DNA of 5,133 nucleotides from positions 1 to 5,133 of the forward strand of contig NZ_CAKPTN010000116.1 of NCBI RefSeq assembly GCF_934190855.1, in the 5' to 3' direction. The DNA comes from an uncultured Veillonella sp. (GTDB lineage Bacteria > Bacillota > Negativicutes > Veillonellales > Veillonellaceae). The notes beneath the pieces are model-generated. The model worked only from the letters and a program-made list of their open reading frames with translations, was not told the DNA's origin and ran no database searches. How positions within the stretch are numbered: position 1 is the stretch's first letter; the number at the start of each line of letters is the position of its first letter. A program made the translations under genes and the position numbers. Shown here in pieces: positions 1-4,845 of this stretch.

Positions 1-1
1 C

Positions 2-21
2 ATATGAACAGATATTCATAT
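2..21. promoter_or_regulatory. ArsR/SmtB-family metal-sensor operator
   Basis: The stretch ATATGAACAGATATTCATAT is an inverted repeat with arms ATATGAA and TTCATAT around a 6-base centre. Its core TGAACAGATATTCA differs at one position from the TGAACAGTTATTCA core I remember for the cyanobacterial smt operator, and it fits the TGAACA-NN-TATTCA pattern of the SmtB/ZiaR/NmtR/CadC group. Such repressors leave DNA when they bind Zn, Cd, Pb, Co or Ni. It lies about 140 bases upstream of the efflux ATPase, which suits metal-induced control. No regulator gene is visible, so it should lie immediately left of the window, perhaps divergent. A TATAAA at 19-24 overlaps the right arm and could be a -10 box, but its -35 would fall outside the window. 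Confidence 0.75.
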
Positions 22-48
22 AAAGTATCTGATAAGAAATGTGTAAGA

Positions 49-94
49 ACATATCTTAAAAGATATGGAAGAAGATATGTCTAATAAGTATTAG
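49..94. repeat. Stacked inverted repeats in ATPase leader
   Basis: ACATATCTT (49-57) can pair with AAGATATGT (72-80), nine perfect bases with a 14-base gap. Its core CATATCTT (50-57) can instead pair with a second copy AAGATATG (60-67). Immediately after, CTAATA (81-86) faces TATTAG (89-94). No T-run follows, so this is not an ordinary terminator. It could be a second protein-binding site or a leader RNA with two alternative hairpins; AT-rich sequence also makes such repeats by chance. Confidence 0.4.
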
Positions 95-120
95 AAATCT
101 ATGAAATATTAACTTACAAT
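91..120 (+). promoter_or_regulatory. Possible weak promoter for the ATPase
   Basis: TTAGAA (91-96) and TACAAT (115-120) are 18 bases apart and would start transcription near 127, leaving a short leader before the ribosome binding site. The -10 is good (5 of 6) but the -35 matches only 3 of 6, so this is a candidate only. A promoter overlapping the ArsR/SmtB operator at the left edge is an alternative. Confidence 0.25.
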
Positions 121-129
121 ACAGGGTAG

Positions 130-143
130 AAACTTTCACAATT
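130..143 (+). repeat. 14-mer AAACTTTCACAATT, copy 1
   Basis: AAACTTTCACAATT occurs here just before the ATPase ribosome binding site and again, identical, at 2482-2495 before the CorA promoter. It contains CTTTCAC, and TTTCACAA resembles one half of a Rex-type operator, but no matching second half is present. Its role is unknown. Confidence 0.45.
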
Positions 144-146
144 ATC

Positions 147-153
147 AAAGGAG
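147..153 (+). promoter_or_regulatory. Ribosome binding site of the ATPase
   Basis: AAAGGAG ends five bases before the ATG at 159 and fixes the start of the efflux ATPase. Confidence 0.85.
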
Positions 154-158
154 ATATC

Positions 159-2288
159 ATGGAAGAAACATTATTGCTGAAGGATTTGAACTGTGCGAAT
201 TGCGCAGCAAAAATTGAAGATCGCATCCGCAAAATGGATGGTATTGAATCTGCTAACTTCACAGTAGCAACGCATCAATTGCGTTTAACTGGTGCTTGGG
301 AAGACCGCGAAGCATTAAAACGCGATATTCAAGATATTTGTGACTCCATCGAAGAGGGCGTAACAGTAGCTGATTACGAGCGTAAATCTAAAGCGGCTAT
401 GGATGACCATGGTCATGATCACGACCACGGCAGTGAGGCAGTAACGATTGCAGTTATCGTAGCAGGCTTATTATTTATGGCCTACGAAGCGTTGACGACA
501 GTTGTTCCATCCATCGGTTTGCCAGAGTCTATCGAAACTCCAATTTACTATATTGCTTATATTTTGCTTGCCTTCCCAGTATTGCGTATTGCAGGTCGCA
601 ATATCTTAAAAGGCCAAGTGTTCGACGAGAACTTCTTAATGTCTATCGCTACATTGGGGGCTATTGCAATCGATGCATTGCCTGAGGCTGTAGGCGTAAT
701 CTTGTTCTACCGTATCGGTGAGTTCTTTGAACATAAAGCTACAGATCGTAGCCGTACAGAAATCATGAACGCTGTTGATATGCGTCCACAAGAGGTGCGT
801 GTTGTAGATACATGCTGCGGTGGTGAAATCGTAGTTATGGCTCCTGAAAAGGTTGAGGTAGGCTCAACTATCGAAGTTCGTCCTGGCGATTTAATTCCTC
901 TAGACGGTACTGTTCTTGAAGGTGAAACTCGCGTTAATACAGCTCCTGTAACAGGTGAACCTGTACCGGTTCGTGCTGTACCTGGTACTCAACTTATGTC
1001 TGGTTGTATCAACGAATCCGGCCGCATTACGATGCGTGTAGATAAGGTTCTTGAAGAATCTATGGTTACAAAAATCCTTGATGCCGTTGAAAACGCCGCA
1101 TCTTCTAAACCTAAGATCGACCGCTTCATTACACGTTTTGCTCGCGTATATACACCAATCGTTGTAGCTCTTGCATTGGCTGTTGCTATCATTCCATCTC
1201 TTATCACAGGTGAATGGCATAAATGGATCTACACAGCCTTAACATTCCTCGTTATTTCTTGTCCATGCGCATTGGTGCTTAGCGTGCCACTCGCATTCTT
1301 CTCCGGTATCGGTAATGCGTCTAAACACGGTATCTTGCTTAAAGGTGGTCGCGTTATCGAGGCGTTGGCTGGTGTGAAAGCAGTAGCTCTTGATAAAACT
1401 GGTACTATCACATCTGGTGAATTTAAAGTACAAAACGTAGAAACTGTAGGCTCCCATGTGAGCAATACTCAATTGTTGTCCATGGCATCAGCTATCGAAG
1501 CTGTATCTACCCATCCAATCGCAACAAGCATCGTATCTGAAGCAAAGGCTCAAGGCATTGCTGTAGAGGCGTCCGACTTTGTTCAAGAATTGGCAGGCGA
1601 AGGTATGGTAGGTATGACAGATGGTCAACAAGTACTGGTTGGTAACCGTCGTCTTATGGAACGTTATAATGTTCAAGGCTATCCAACAGAACCTGCTGAA
1701 TACGGTACAGAGGTTCTTGTAGCAGAAGGTAATGTATACCTTGGCCGCATCATCATCGCCGATGAAGCTCGTCCTGATTCTGCAGAGGCTATCACTGATC
1801 TTAATAGTCAAGACATTAAAACTGTTATGCTTACCGGTGATGCTGAAGCAAGTGCCAATTACATCGCTAAAGAAACTGGTGTAAGTGCTGTTCGCGCTCA
1901 ATTGTTGCCTCAAGATAAATTATCTGTAGTACAAGATATTCGTTCCGAATATGGTCCTACTATGTTCGTAGGCGACGGCATCAACGACGCTCCAGTACTT
2001 GCTGGTGCTGATGTTGGTGGCGCTATGGGTAGCGGTGCTGATGCGGCTATCGAAGCGGCAGACGTTGTGTTCATGCGTCCGTCCTTGACTGCTATCGCAC
2101 ATATCCTTGACTTGTCCAAAGCGACATTGCGCGTAGCATGGCAAAACGTTGTATTCGCTATTGCTGTTAAAGTTCTAATTATGGTATTAGGTCTTTTAGG
2201 CTATGCATCCATGTGGTGGGCCGTATTTGGCGATACTGGCGTATCCATCCTTTGTATCTTGAACTCTATTCGTATCTTGCGCCGTTAA
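159..2288 (+). CDS. cadA: P1B-2-type Zn2+/Cd2+/Pb2+ efflux ATPase
   Basis: A 709-residue membrane pump that uses ATP to export soft divalent metals. An N-terminal heavy-metal-associated domain carries NCANC (Cys12, Cys15), followed by a His/Asp-rich linker near residues 82-90 (DDHGHDHDH). The core has eight predicted membrane spans (near 93-112, 127-145, 157-172, 174-191, 333-349, 358-382, 661-682, 684-704). The catalytic set is complete: actuator TGEP (265-268), metal-site CPC (368-370) in span 6, phosphorylation DKTGT (412-416), HP (452-453) in the nucleotide domain, TGD (559-561) and GDGINDAP (605-612). Lys671 in span 7 and Asp692 in DTG of span 8, 21 residues apart, match the Lys/Asp pair specific to ZntA/CadA pumps and argue against copper transport. 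Glu176 may be the release-path Glu of ZntA (inference). A Cys-Cys pair (219-220) in the actuator domain is unusual. The start has a strong AAAGGAG, and the gene stands alone before a terminator. The upstream ArsR/SmtB operator supports metal induction. The symbol is by class; the exact metal preference cannot be read from sequence. Confidence 0.95.
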   Translation: MEETLLLKDLNCANCAAKIEDRIRKMDGIESANFTVATHQLRLTGAWEDREALKRDIQDICDSIEEGVTVADYERKSKAAMDDHGHDHDHGSEAVTIAVIVAGLLFMAYEALTTVVPSIGLPESIETPIYYIAYILLAFPVLRIAGRNILKGQVFDENFLMSIATLGAIAIDALPEAVGVILFYRIGEFFEHKATDRSRTEIMNAVDMRPQEVRVVDTCCGGEIVVMAPEKVEVGSTIEVRPGDLIPLDGTVLEGETRVNTAPVTGEPVPVRAVPGTQLMSGCINESGRITMRVDKVLEESMVTKILDAVENAASSKPKIDRFITRFARVYTPIVVALALAVAIIPSLITGEWHKWIYTALTFLVISCPCALVLSVPLAFFSGIGNASKHGILLKGGRVIEALAGVKAVALDKTGTITSGEFKVQNVETVGSHVSNTQLLSMASAIEAVSTHPIATSIVSEAKAQGIAVEASDFVQELAGEGMVGMTDGQQVLVGNRRLMERYNVQGYPTEPAEYGTEVLVAEGNVYLGRIIIADEARPDSAEAITDLNSQDIKTVMLTGDAEASANYIAKETGVSAVRAQLLPQDKLSVVQDIRSEYGPTMFVGDGINDAPVLAGADVGGAMGSGADAAIEAADVVFMRPSLTAIAHILDLSKATLRVAWQNVVFAIAVKVLIMVLGLLGYASMWWAVFGDTGVSILCILNSIRILRR

Positions 2289-2341
2289 TATGGTGAAAGC
2301 ATCCTTTAGATCAAGATAGTAATATAACAAATGACATTCTT

Positions 2342-2358
2342 CTAATCTGAAAGATTAG
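2342..2358 (+). repeat. Small hairpin after the ATPase
   Basis: CTAATCT (2342-2348) and AGATTAG (2352-2358) form a seven-base stem with a three-base loop between the ATPase stop and its terminator. No T-run follows. It may stabilise the 3' end of the transcript, or have no role. Confidence 0.35.
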
Positions 2359-2366
2359 CATATAAT

Positions 2367-2405
2367 AACCTCTATGCTGGTGAAAGCTGGTATAGAGGTT
2401 TTTTT
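2367..2405 (+). terminator. Rho-independent terminator of the ATPase
   Basis: AACCTCTAT (2367-2375) pairs perfectly with ATAGAGGTT (2392-2400) across a 16-base loop, and seven Ts (2399-2405) follow. It lies about 80 bases after the ATPase stop and separates it from the CorA unit. The loop holds TGGTGAAAGC, which also occurs right after the ATPase stop at 2291-2300. Confidence 0.85.
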
Positions 2406-2422
2406 ATAGAGATACTTTTACC

Positions 2423-2480
2423 ATATACATATGTATATCATAAATAGACATAAAGCTGTATATGTATATACGACATATAC
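2423..2480. repeat. AT-rich palindromes upstream of corA
   Basis: ATATACATATGTATAT (2423-2438) is a perfect 16-base palindrome. About 20 bases later GTATATGT (2458-2465) faces ACATATAC (2473-2480) across seven bases, using the same TATACATA/TATGTATA words. The pair sits directly upstream of the CorA promoter, where a dimeric regulator could bind. Alternating AT-rich DNA forms palindromes easily, so function is uncertain. Confidence 0.4.
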
Positions 2481-2481
2481 A

Positions 2482-2495
2482 AAACTTTCACAATT
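2482..2495 (+). repeat. 14-mer AAACTTTCACAATT, copy 2
   Basis: Identical to 130-143. Here it ends four bases before the -35 box of the CorA promoter and runs into CAATTGAATTG (2491-2501), an odd-length palindrome. Confidence 0.45.
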
Positions 2496-2498
2496 GAA

Positions 2499-2528
2499 TT
2501 GAATAATAGCTATAAAATAGTATATAAT
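2499..2528 (+). promoter_or_regulatory. Sigma70-type promoter of corA
   Basis: TTGAAT (2499-2504) and a consensus TATAAT (2523-2528) are 18 bases apart, predicting a start near 2535 and a leader of about 36 bases. The upstream in-frame TTG at 2499 lies inside this -35 box, so it cannot be the translation start from this promoter. Confidence 0.65.
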
Positions 2529-2557
2529 TTATTAGATGATTACTATATATTCGTTGG

Positions 2558-2564
2558 AAGGAGG
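2558..2564 (+). promoter_or_regulatory. Ribosome binding site of corA
   Basis: AAGGAGG, near-perfect complement of the 16S rRNA tail, ends six bases before the ATG at 2571. It decides for this ATG over the in-frame TTG 72 bases upstream. Confidence 0.9.
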
Positions 2565-2570
2565 GATAGC

Positions 2571-3524
2571 ATGATCACGGTGTACAAACACATAGAAGAA
2601 GAGTTAGTTTCAGACTGCACTGTATCAGATGCCACAAAAGGTTCTTGGGTAAATTTGGTGAACCCAGACCCCGATGAGTTATCCCTTATCAATATTTTGA
2701 CAGAAATTCCAACGGATGTTTTAAAGACCGCCCTCGATATGGAAGAACGTTCTCACGTGGAGTTAGAGGACAATTATATCTTCGTTGTTATCAACATTCC
2801 AGTAGTTCGCGGTAACGACATGTACGATACAGTACCGCTTGGTATCTTCTTGACGCCAGACTTCTTTATTACGGTCTGCCTCGAAGAATCTGAAGTGTTG
2901 TATCCGTTTATTTCTAATCAGATTTCTACGTTCTATACGTTTAAAAAGACTCGTTTCTTGTTCCAAATCTTGTACCGCACAGCGACTATGTTCTTGCGTT
3001 ATTTGCAACAAATCAACCGTCGTACAGACGACATTGAAGTTCAATTGCGTCATACTACAAAGAATAAAGACTTCTTCCAATTGTTGGAATTACAGAAATC
3101 CATGACATACTTTACCTCTGCATTGCGCACGAATGGTACCGTTATGGAGCGTCTATTGCGCTTGCGTGGTCATAGCTCTTACAGACATTTACTCAAAATA
3201 TACGAAGAGGATGAGGACTTACTAGAGGACGTTATCATCGAGAACAAACAGGCCATGGAAATGGTTGAAATGTACTCCAATATCTTGATGAACATGATGA
3301 ACGCCTTCACGTCTATCATCTCTAACAACCTCAATATGGTTATGAAAATGTTGGCAACCTTAACGATTACAATGGCCGTGCCAACTATCATATTTAGCTT
3401 GTGGGGGACAAACGTTCACTTGCCGTTCCAAGATGATCCAAATGGCTTCTATGAGGTTGTAGGCATTGCACTACTTTGCTCTATTATTGCCATTATTGGG
3501 ATGTGGAAAAAAGACTTGTTCTAA
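2571..3524 (+). CDS. corA: CorA-family divalent cation channel (GTN variant)
   Basis: A 317-residue protein of normal CorA length. CorA proteins form membrane pentamers that pass Mg2+ (also Co2+ or Ni2+); ZntB relatives move Zn2+. The soluble N-terminal domain (about 1-125) contains the family-like WVNLVNPDPDEL (26-37). A long helical stalk follows (about 130-255), rich in charged and Leu residues. Two C-terminal membrane helices lie near 258-278 and 295-311, and the protein ends in basic MWKKDLF, as usual for the family. The loop between the helices, which forms the selectivity filter, normally reads YGMN; here it reads WGTN (278-281), with LPF after it. Loss of Met is a real departure from the classical motif, so the ion carried may not be Mg2+. 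The ATG is supported by AAGGAGG and by the promoter covering the longer alternative start. It is monocistronic, with its own terminator at 3625-3652, and lies next to a Zn/Cd exporter but is not cotranscribed with it. Confidence 0.88.
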   Translation: MITVYKHIEEELVSDCTVSDATKGSWVNLVNPDPDELSLINILTEIPTDVLKTALDMEERSHVELEDNYIFVVINIPVVRGNDMYDTVPLGIFLTPDFFITVCLEESEVLYPFISNQISTFYTFKKTRFLFQILYRTATMFLRYLQQINRRTDDIEVQLRHTTKNKDFFQLLELQKSMTYFTSALRTNGTVMERLLRLRGHSSYRHLLKIYEEDEDLLEDVIIENKQAMEMVEMYSNILMNMMNAFTSIISNNLNMVMKMLATLTITMAVPTIIFSLWGTNVHLPFQDDPNGFYEVVGIALLCSIIAIIGMWKKDLF

Positions 3525-3526
3525 TA

Positions 3527-3605
3527 TTTGAGAGTTGTTGAATGCTTAATTCCGTAGCAAATAGATGAAAGCATAATTTGATAGTAAATAGTTGAAAACT
3601 TTATT
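3527..3605. repeat. Degenerate tandem repeat, 27-base period
   Basis: Between the corA stop and its terminator, bases 3554-3578 and 3581-3605 match at 19 of 25 positions, and 3527-3551 matches the first of these at 16 of 25. The shared theme is TAG-T-GAAA-C-T-ATT. TGTTGAAT (3536-3543) and ATTCAACA (3603-3610) also form an inverted pair at the outer edges. No coding potential is seen. Confidence 0.35.
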
Positions 3606-3624
3606 CAACATTAAATACACATGG

Positions 3625-3652
3625 AAAAAGCTGGCTTTGAGCCAGCTTTTTT
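3625..3652. terminator. Strong, probably bidirectional terminator after corA
   Basis: AAAAAGCTGGCT (3625-3636) pairs without mismatch with AGCCAGCTTTTT (3640-3651) across a TTG loop, followed by a T-run. The A-run on the left arm would serve the opposite strand as well. It ends the corA transcript before the tRNA promoter. Confidence 0.9.
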
Positions 3653-3671
3653 CTTGCCTTATATTACGTTG

Positions 3672-3701
3672 TTGCTTATTATTAGACCAATCTGATATAA
3701 T
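3672..3701 (+). promoter_or_regulatory. Promoter of tRNA-Ser
   Basis: TATAAT (3696-3701) is a consensus -10 about 11 bases before the tRNA 5' end. TTGCTT (3672-3677) is a weak -35 at 18-base spacing. The close spacing suits a stable RNA gene. Confidence 0.6.
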
Positions 3702-3712
3702 AATACCGTTAT

Positions 3713-3801
3713 GGAGAGGTGTCCGAGTGGTTTAAGGAGCTGGTCTTGAAAACCAGTGACTCCGCAAGGGGCCGTGGGTTCGAATCCCACCCTCTCCGCC
3801 A
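3713..3801 (+). tRNA. tRNA-Ser (anticodon UGA)
   Basis: An 89-base class II tRNA with encoded CCA. The acceptor stem is GGAGAGG (3713-3719) with CCTCTCC (3791-3797), then discriminator G3798 and CCA (3799-3801). The anticodon stem CTGGT/ACCAG (3740-3744, 3752-3756) encloses loop CTTGAAA with anticodon TGA at 3747-3749, reading UCA and wobble codons. The long variable arm that marks serine tRNAs is present (CTCC-GCAA-GGGG, 3760-3771). The T arm is GTGGG/CCCAC around TTCGAAT (3774-3790). All stems are intact. The gene marks the boundary between housekeeping DNA on the left and accessory DNA on the right, fitting tRNA genes as integration sites, though no duplicated tRNA 3' end is seen in the window. 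Confidence 0.97.
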
Positions 3802-3831
3802 CAATTAGAAAGCCCTTTAGGTTATGATATC

Positions 3832-3869
3832 TACCCCCTTTACTGGATAACCAGTAAAGGGGGTATTTT
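3832..3869 (+). terminator. 15-bp perfect hairpin after tRNA-Ser
   Basis: TACCCCCTTTACTGG (3832-3846) and CCAGTAAAGGGGGTA (3851-3865) pair perfectly around ATAA, followed by TTTTA. It is 30 bases after the tRNA and can end its transcript. The 3' arm holds AAAGGGGG, a ribosome binding site for the transposase-like stub starting at 3871, so the hairpin would also hide that site in read-through RNA, a common device in insertion sequences. It may therefore belong to an insertion-sequence left end rather than to the tRNA. Confidence 0.65.
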
Positions 3870-3870
3870 A

Positions 3871-3969
3871 ATGAGATATAGTTATGAATTTAAAAGAAAA
3901 GCAATTGAATTATTCTATCAAGCTGAATTGTTAAATCAAGATCCTACAGTAGTTAGCAAGGTTATTTAA
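3871..3969 (+). pseudogene. Truncated transposase-like OrfA stub
   Basis: A 32-codon reading frame with a good ribosome binding site (AAAGGGGG, 7 bases before ATG). Its product starts MRYSYEFKRKAIELF, typical of the first helix of the helix-turn-helix domain in IS3/IS150-type OrfA transposases, which normally run to about 100 residues or more. Similarity fades after about residue 20 and the frame stops at TAA 3967-3969, so only the 5' end remains. No OrfB, second terminal repeat or target duplication is seen. Its stop overlaps the weak ribosome binding site of the next gene. Family assignment is by eye; a small unrelated peptide is possible. Confidence 0.45.
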
Positions 3970-3979
3970 GGTAATTAAA

Positions 3980-4252
3980 ATGAAAAAGCTTTTTTTAAAT
4001 CTAGAAGTAATTGATGGTTATCCTCCAGTATCTATGGAAAGCATTTGGGCAGAAGAGACCGAAGAAGGCTATCTTAAAATAAATAATATTCCTTTTTATA
4101 GCAAAGAAGTCTCTTTTGGTGATATTGTTAGCGTAAATTTCCATGCAATAAACATACCAATTCAAGTAGATATAGAAGAAATATATCTTTTCTTAGATGA
4201 GTATGTGGAAACTGACGATTTAGATTATGACACAGGGTATCTGGCACAATAA
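3980..4252 (+). CDS. DUF4265-like small protein, internally shortened
   Basis: A 90-residue acidic soluble protein with no signal peptide or membrane segment. The stretch DGYPPVSMESIWAEE (12-26) and then INNIPFYSKEVSFGDIVSV (34-52) resembles the N-terminal half of DUF4265 proteins, whose function is unknown. The last part, VDIEEIYLFLDEYVETDD and then DYDTGYL (63-88), resembles the family's C-terminal end. From memory the full domain is clearly longer (over 110 residues), so the middle appears to be missing between about residues 52 and 58 while the frame stays open. The start is supported only by a weak AAGG (3968-3971), eight bases upstream. It lies between a transposase-like stub and toxin/immunity pieces, so an immunity or orphan role is possible by context only. 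It may be expressed or be a decayed remnant. Confidence 0.6.
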   Translation: MKKLFLNLEVIDGYPPVSMESIWAEETEEGYLKINNIPFYSKEVSFGDIVSVNFHAINIPIQVDIEEIYLFLDEYVETDDLDYDTGYLAQ

Positions 4253-4255
4253 TTT

Positions 4256-4348
4256 ATGCAAGCTGAGGCGTACGATAAATTTCGTGAGGCCTATTGGAAA
4301 AAACGTGCACGGGATTATATTGAAAGTTGTAAAAAGAATTCATATTGA
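4256..4348 (+). pseudogene. Toxin C-terminus-like scrap
   Basis: A 30-codon frame ending 11 bases before the immunity gene start. It encodes QAEAYDKFREAYWKKRARDY (residues 2-21) plus a short Lys-rich end. The pattern FR-x-x-[FY]W with following basic residues recalls segments seen in nuclease-type polymorphic toxin C-termini, and in such loci the toxin stop directly precedes the immunity gene, as here. No catalytic motif is present and no good ribosome binding site precedes its ATG. It is in frame with the DUF4265-like gene, separated only by TAA and one codon. The best reading is the leftover tail of a deleted toxin domain; a chance frame cannot be excluded. Confidence 0.35.
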
Positions 4349-4353
4349 AAGGA
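4348..4353 (+). promoter_or_regulatory. Ribosome binding site of the SUKH immunity gene
   Basis: AAAGGA ends six bases before ATG 4360 and overlaps the TGA of the preceding scrap (4346-4348). It decides for ATG 4360 over an in-frame TTG at 4345, which lies upstream of it. Confidence 0.7.
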
Positions 4354-4359
4354 CTAATC

Positions 4360-4800
4360 ATGAAAGAATTATCAAGCATAGAAAAAAATTTAAACATCTT
4401 GTTTCCTCAGTCATATAAAAATACCCTTGATAAATTTCAATTATTTATGGAGATTGAATTCAACAACTATCAAATTAATCTCTTTAATGAAGAATCGTTG
4501 TTTGATAACTTAAATGGCTTTCCTCAATGGTGCTATTTAAAATACCTAGTAGAGATAAATAAAGAGAAACAACAGATGCCTAATATTGTAGAAAGGCATG
4601 ACTCAAATGGATATATTGACTCAGAACGAGTAAAAAGAGGTTTGCTGTTTGGCTCTTTAGCTGATGGAGCATGCGTATATTTTGATTTGGAAGATGATTT
4701 TTCAATATGGGAGTATTGGCTAGATGATGGAAGTATTGGAAAAGTAGCAGATACTTTTGATGAAATTCTTGAATATGGAAAAATTATAGATTTCGAGTAA
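4360..4800 (+). CDS. SMI1/KNR4 (SUKH)-family immunity protein
   Basis: A 146-residue acidic cytosolic protein without signal or membrane segments. SUKH proteins are widespread immunity proteins that bind and neutralise toxin domains of contact-dependent and other polymorphic toxin systems, often nucleases. Family-like features: an N-terminal helix with IEKNLNILFPQSYKNTL (7-23), equivalent to the common E-x-x-L-x-x-x-L-P-x-x-Y-K start; a central GLLFGSLADGACVYFDLEDD (94-113), the usual FG-x-x-x-(D)G-x-x-Y-x-F-D strands; and a C-terminal VADTFDEILEYG (129-140), matching the conserved helix F-x-E-x-L. Length is normal and the frame is intact. It follows a toxin-tail-like scrap by 11 bases, so the cognate toxin seems lost and the gene is probably an orphan kept for protection. 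A/T-rich codons such as AAA, ATA, AGA and TTT are much commoner than in the ATPase, a sign of foreign origin. A DUS-bearing hairpin lies 34 bases after the stop. Confidence 0.78.
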   Translation: MKELSSIEKNLNILFPQSYKNTLDKFQLFMEIEFNNYQINLFNEESLFDNLNGFPQWCYLKYLVEINKEKQQMPNIVERHDSNGYIDSERVKRGLLFGSLADGACVYFDLEDDFSIWEYWLDDGSIGKVADTFDEILEYGKIIDFE

Positions 4801-4833
4801 ATGTAAATTGTATCAAGGTTTAACAAACTCCTA

Positions 4834-4845
4834 AGGTCGTCTGAA
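4834..4845 (+). other. Neisseria mucosa-type DNA uptake sequence
   Basis: AGGTCGTCTGAA is, as I remember it, identical over all 12 bases to the AG-mucDUS dialect of oral Neisseria (the common form is ATGCCGTCTGAA). Such signals are recognised by ComP during transformation in Neisseriaceae and are not expected to be enriched in other bacteria. It lies just after the immunity gene, where Neisseria often places DUS pairs. Confidence 0.6.

Noticed and set aside
130..143. Rex (NADH-sensing) operator
   Set aside because: Only one TTTCACAA half site is present; the opposing TTGTGAA half at the right spacing is missing at both copies.
900..2144. Minus-strand frames opposite the ATPase
   Set aside because: They arise from the codon bias of the P-type ATPase gene and show no independent start signals or motifs.
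2291..2387. Ten-base repeat TGGTGAAAGC at 2291-2300 and 2378-2387 as a functional element
   Set aside because: One copy lies in a terminator loop and similar words also occur inside coding sequence, so chance is likely; only its GTGAAAG core is mentioned with the 14-mer.
2499..2570. Upstream extension of the CorA gene from TTG 2499
   Set aside because: The TTG lies in the -35 box of a good promoter and has no ribosome binding site, while ATG 2571 has AAGGAGG at ideal spacing and gives normal CorA length.
3713..3801. Attachment-site duplication of the tRNA-Ser 3' end
   Set aside because: No second copy of the T-arm/acceptor sequence is found in the window, and no integrase gene is visible.
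4345..4359. TTG start at 4345 for the immunity gene
   Set aside because: It overlaps the preceding stop and lies before the AAAGGA site, which serves ATG 4360.
4227..4418. 63-codon plus-strand frame across the DUF4265/SUKH junction
   Set aside because: It overlaps the ends of two better supported frames, has no ribosome binding site, and its product is unlike any family I recognise.
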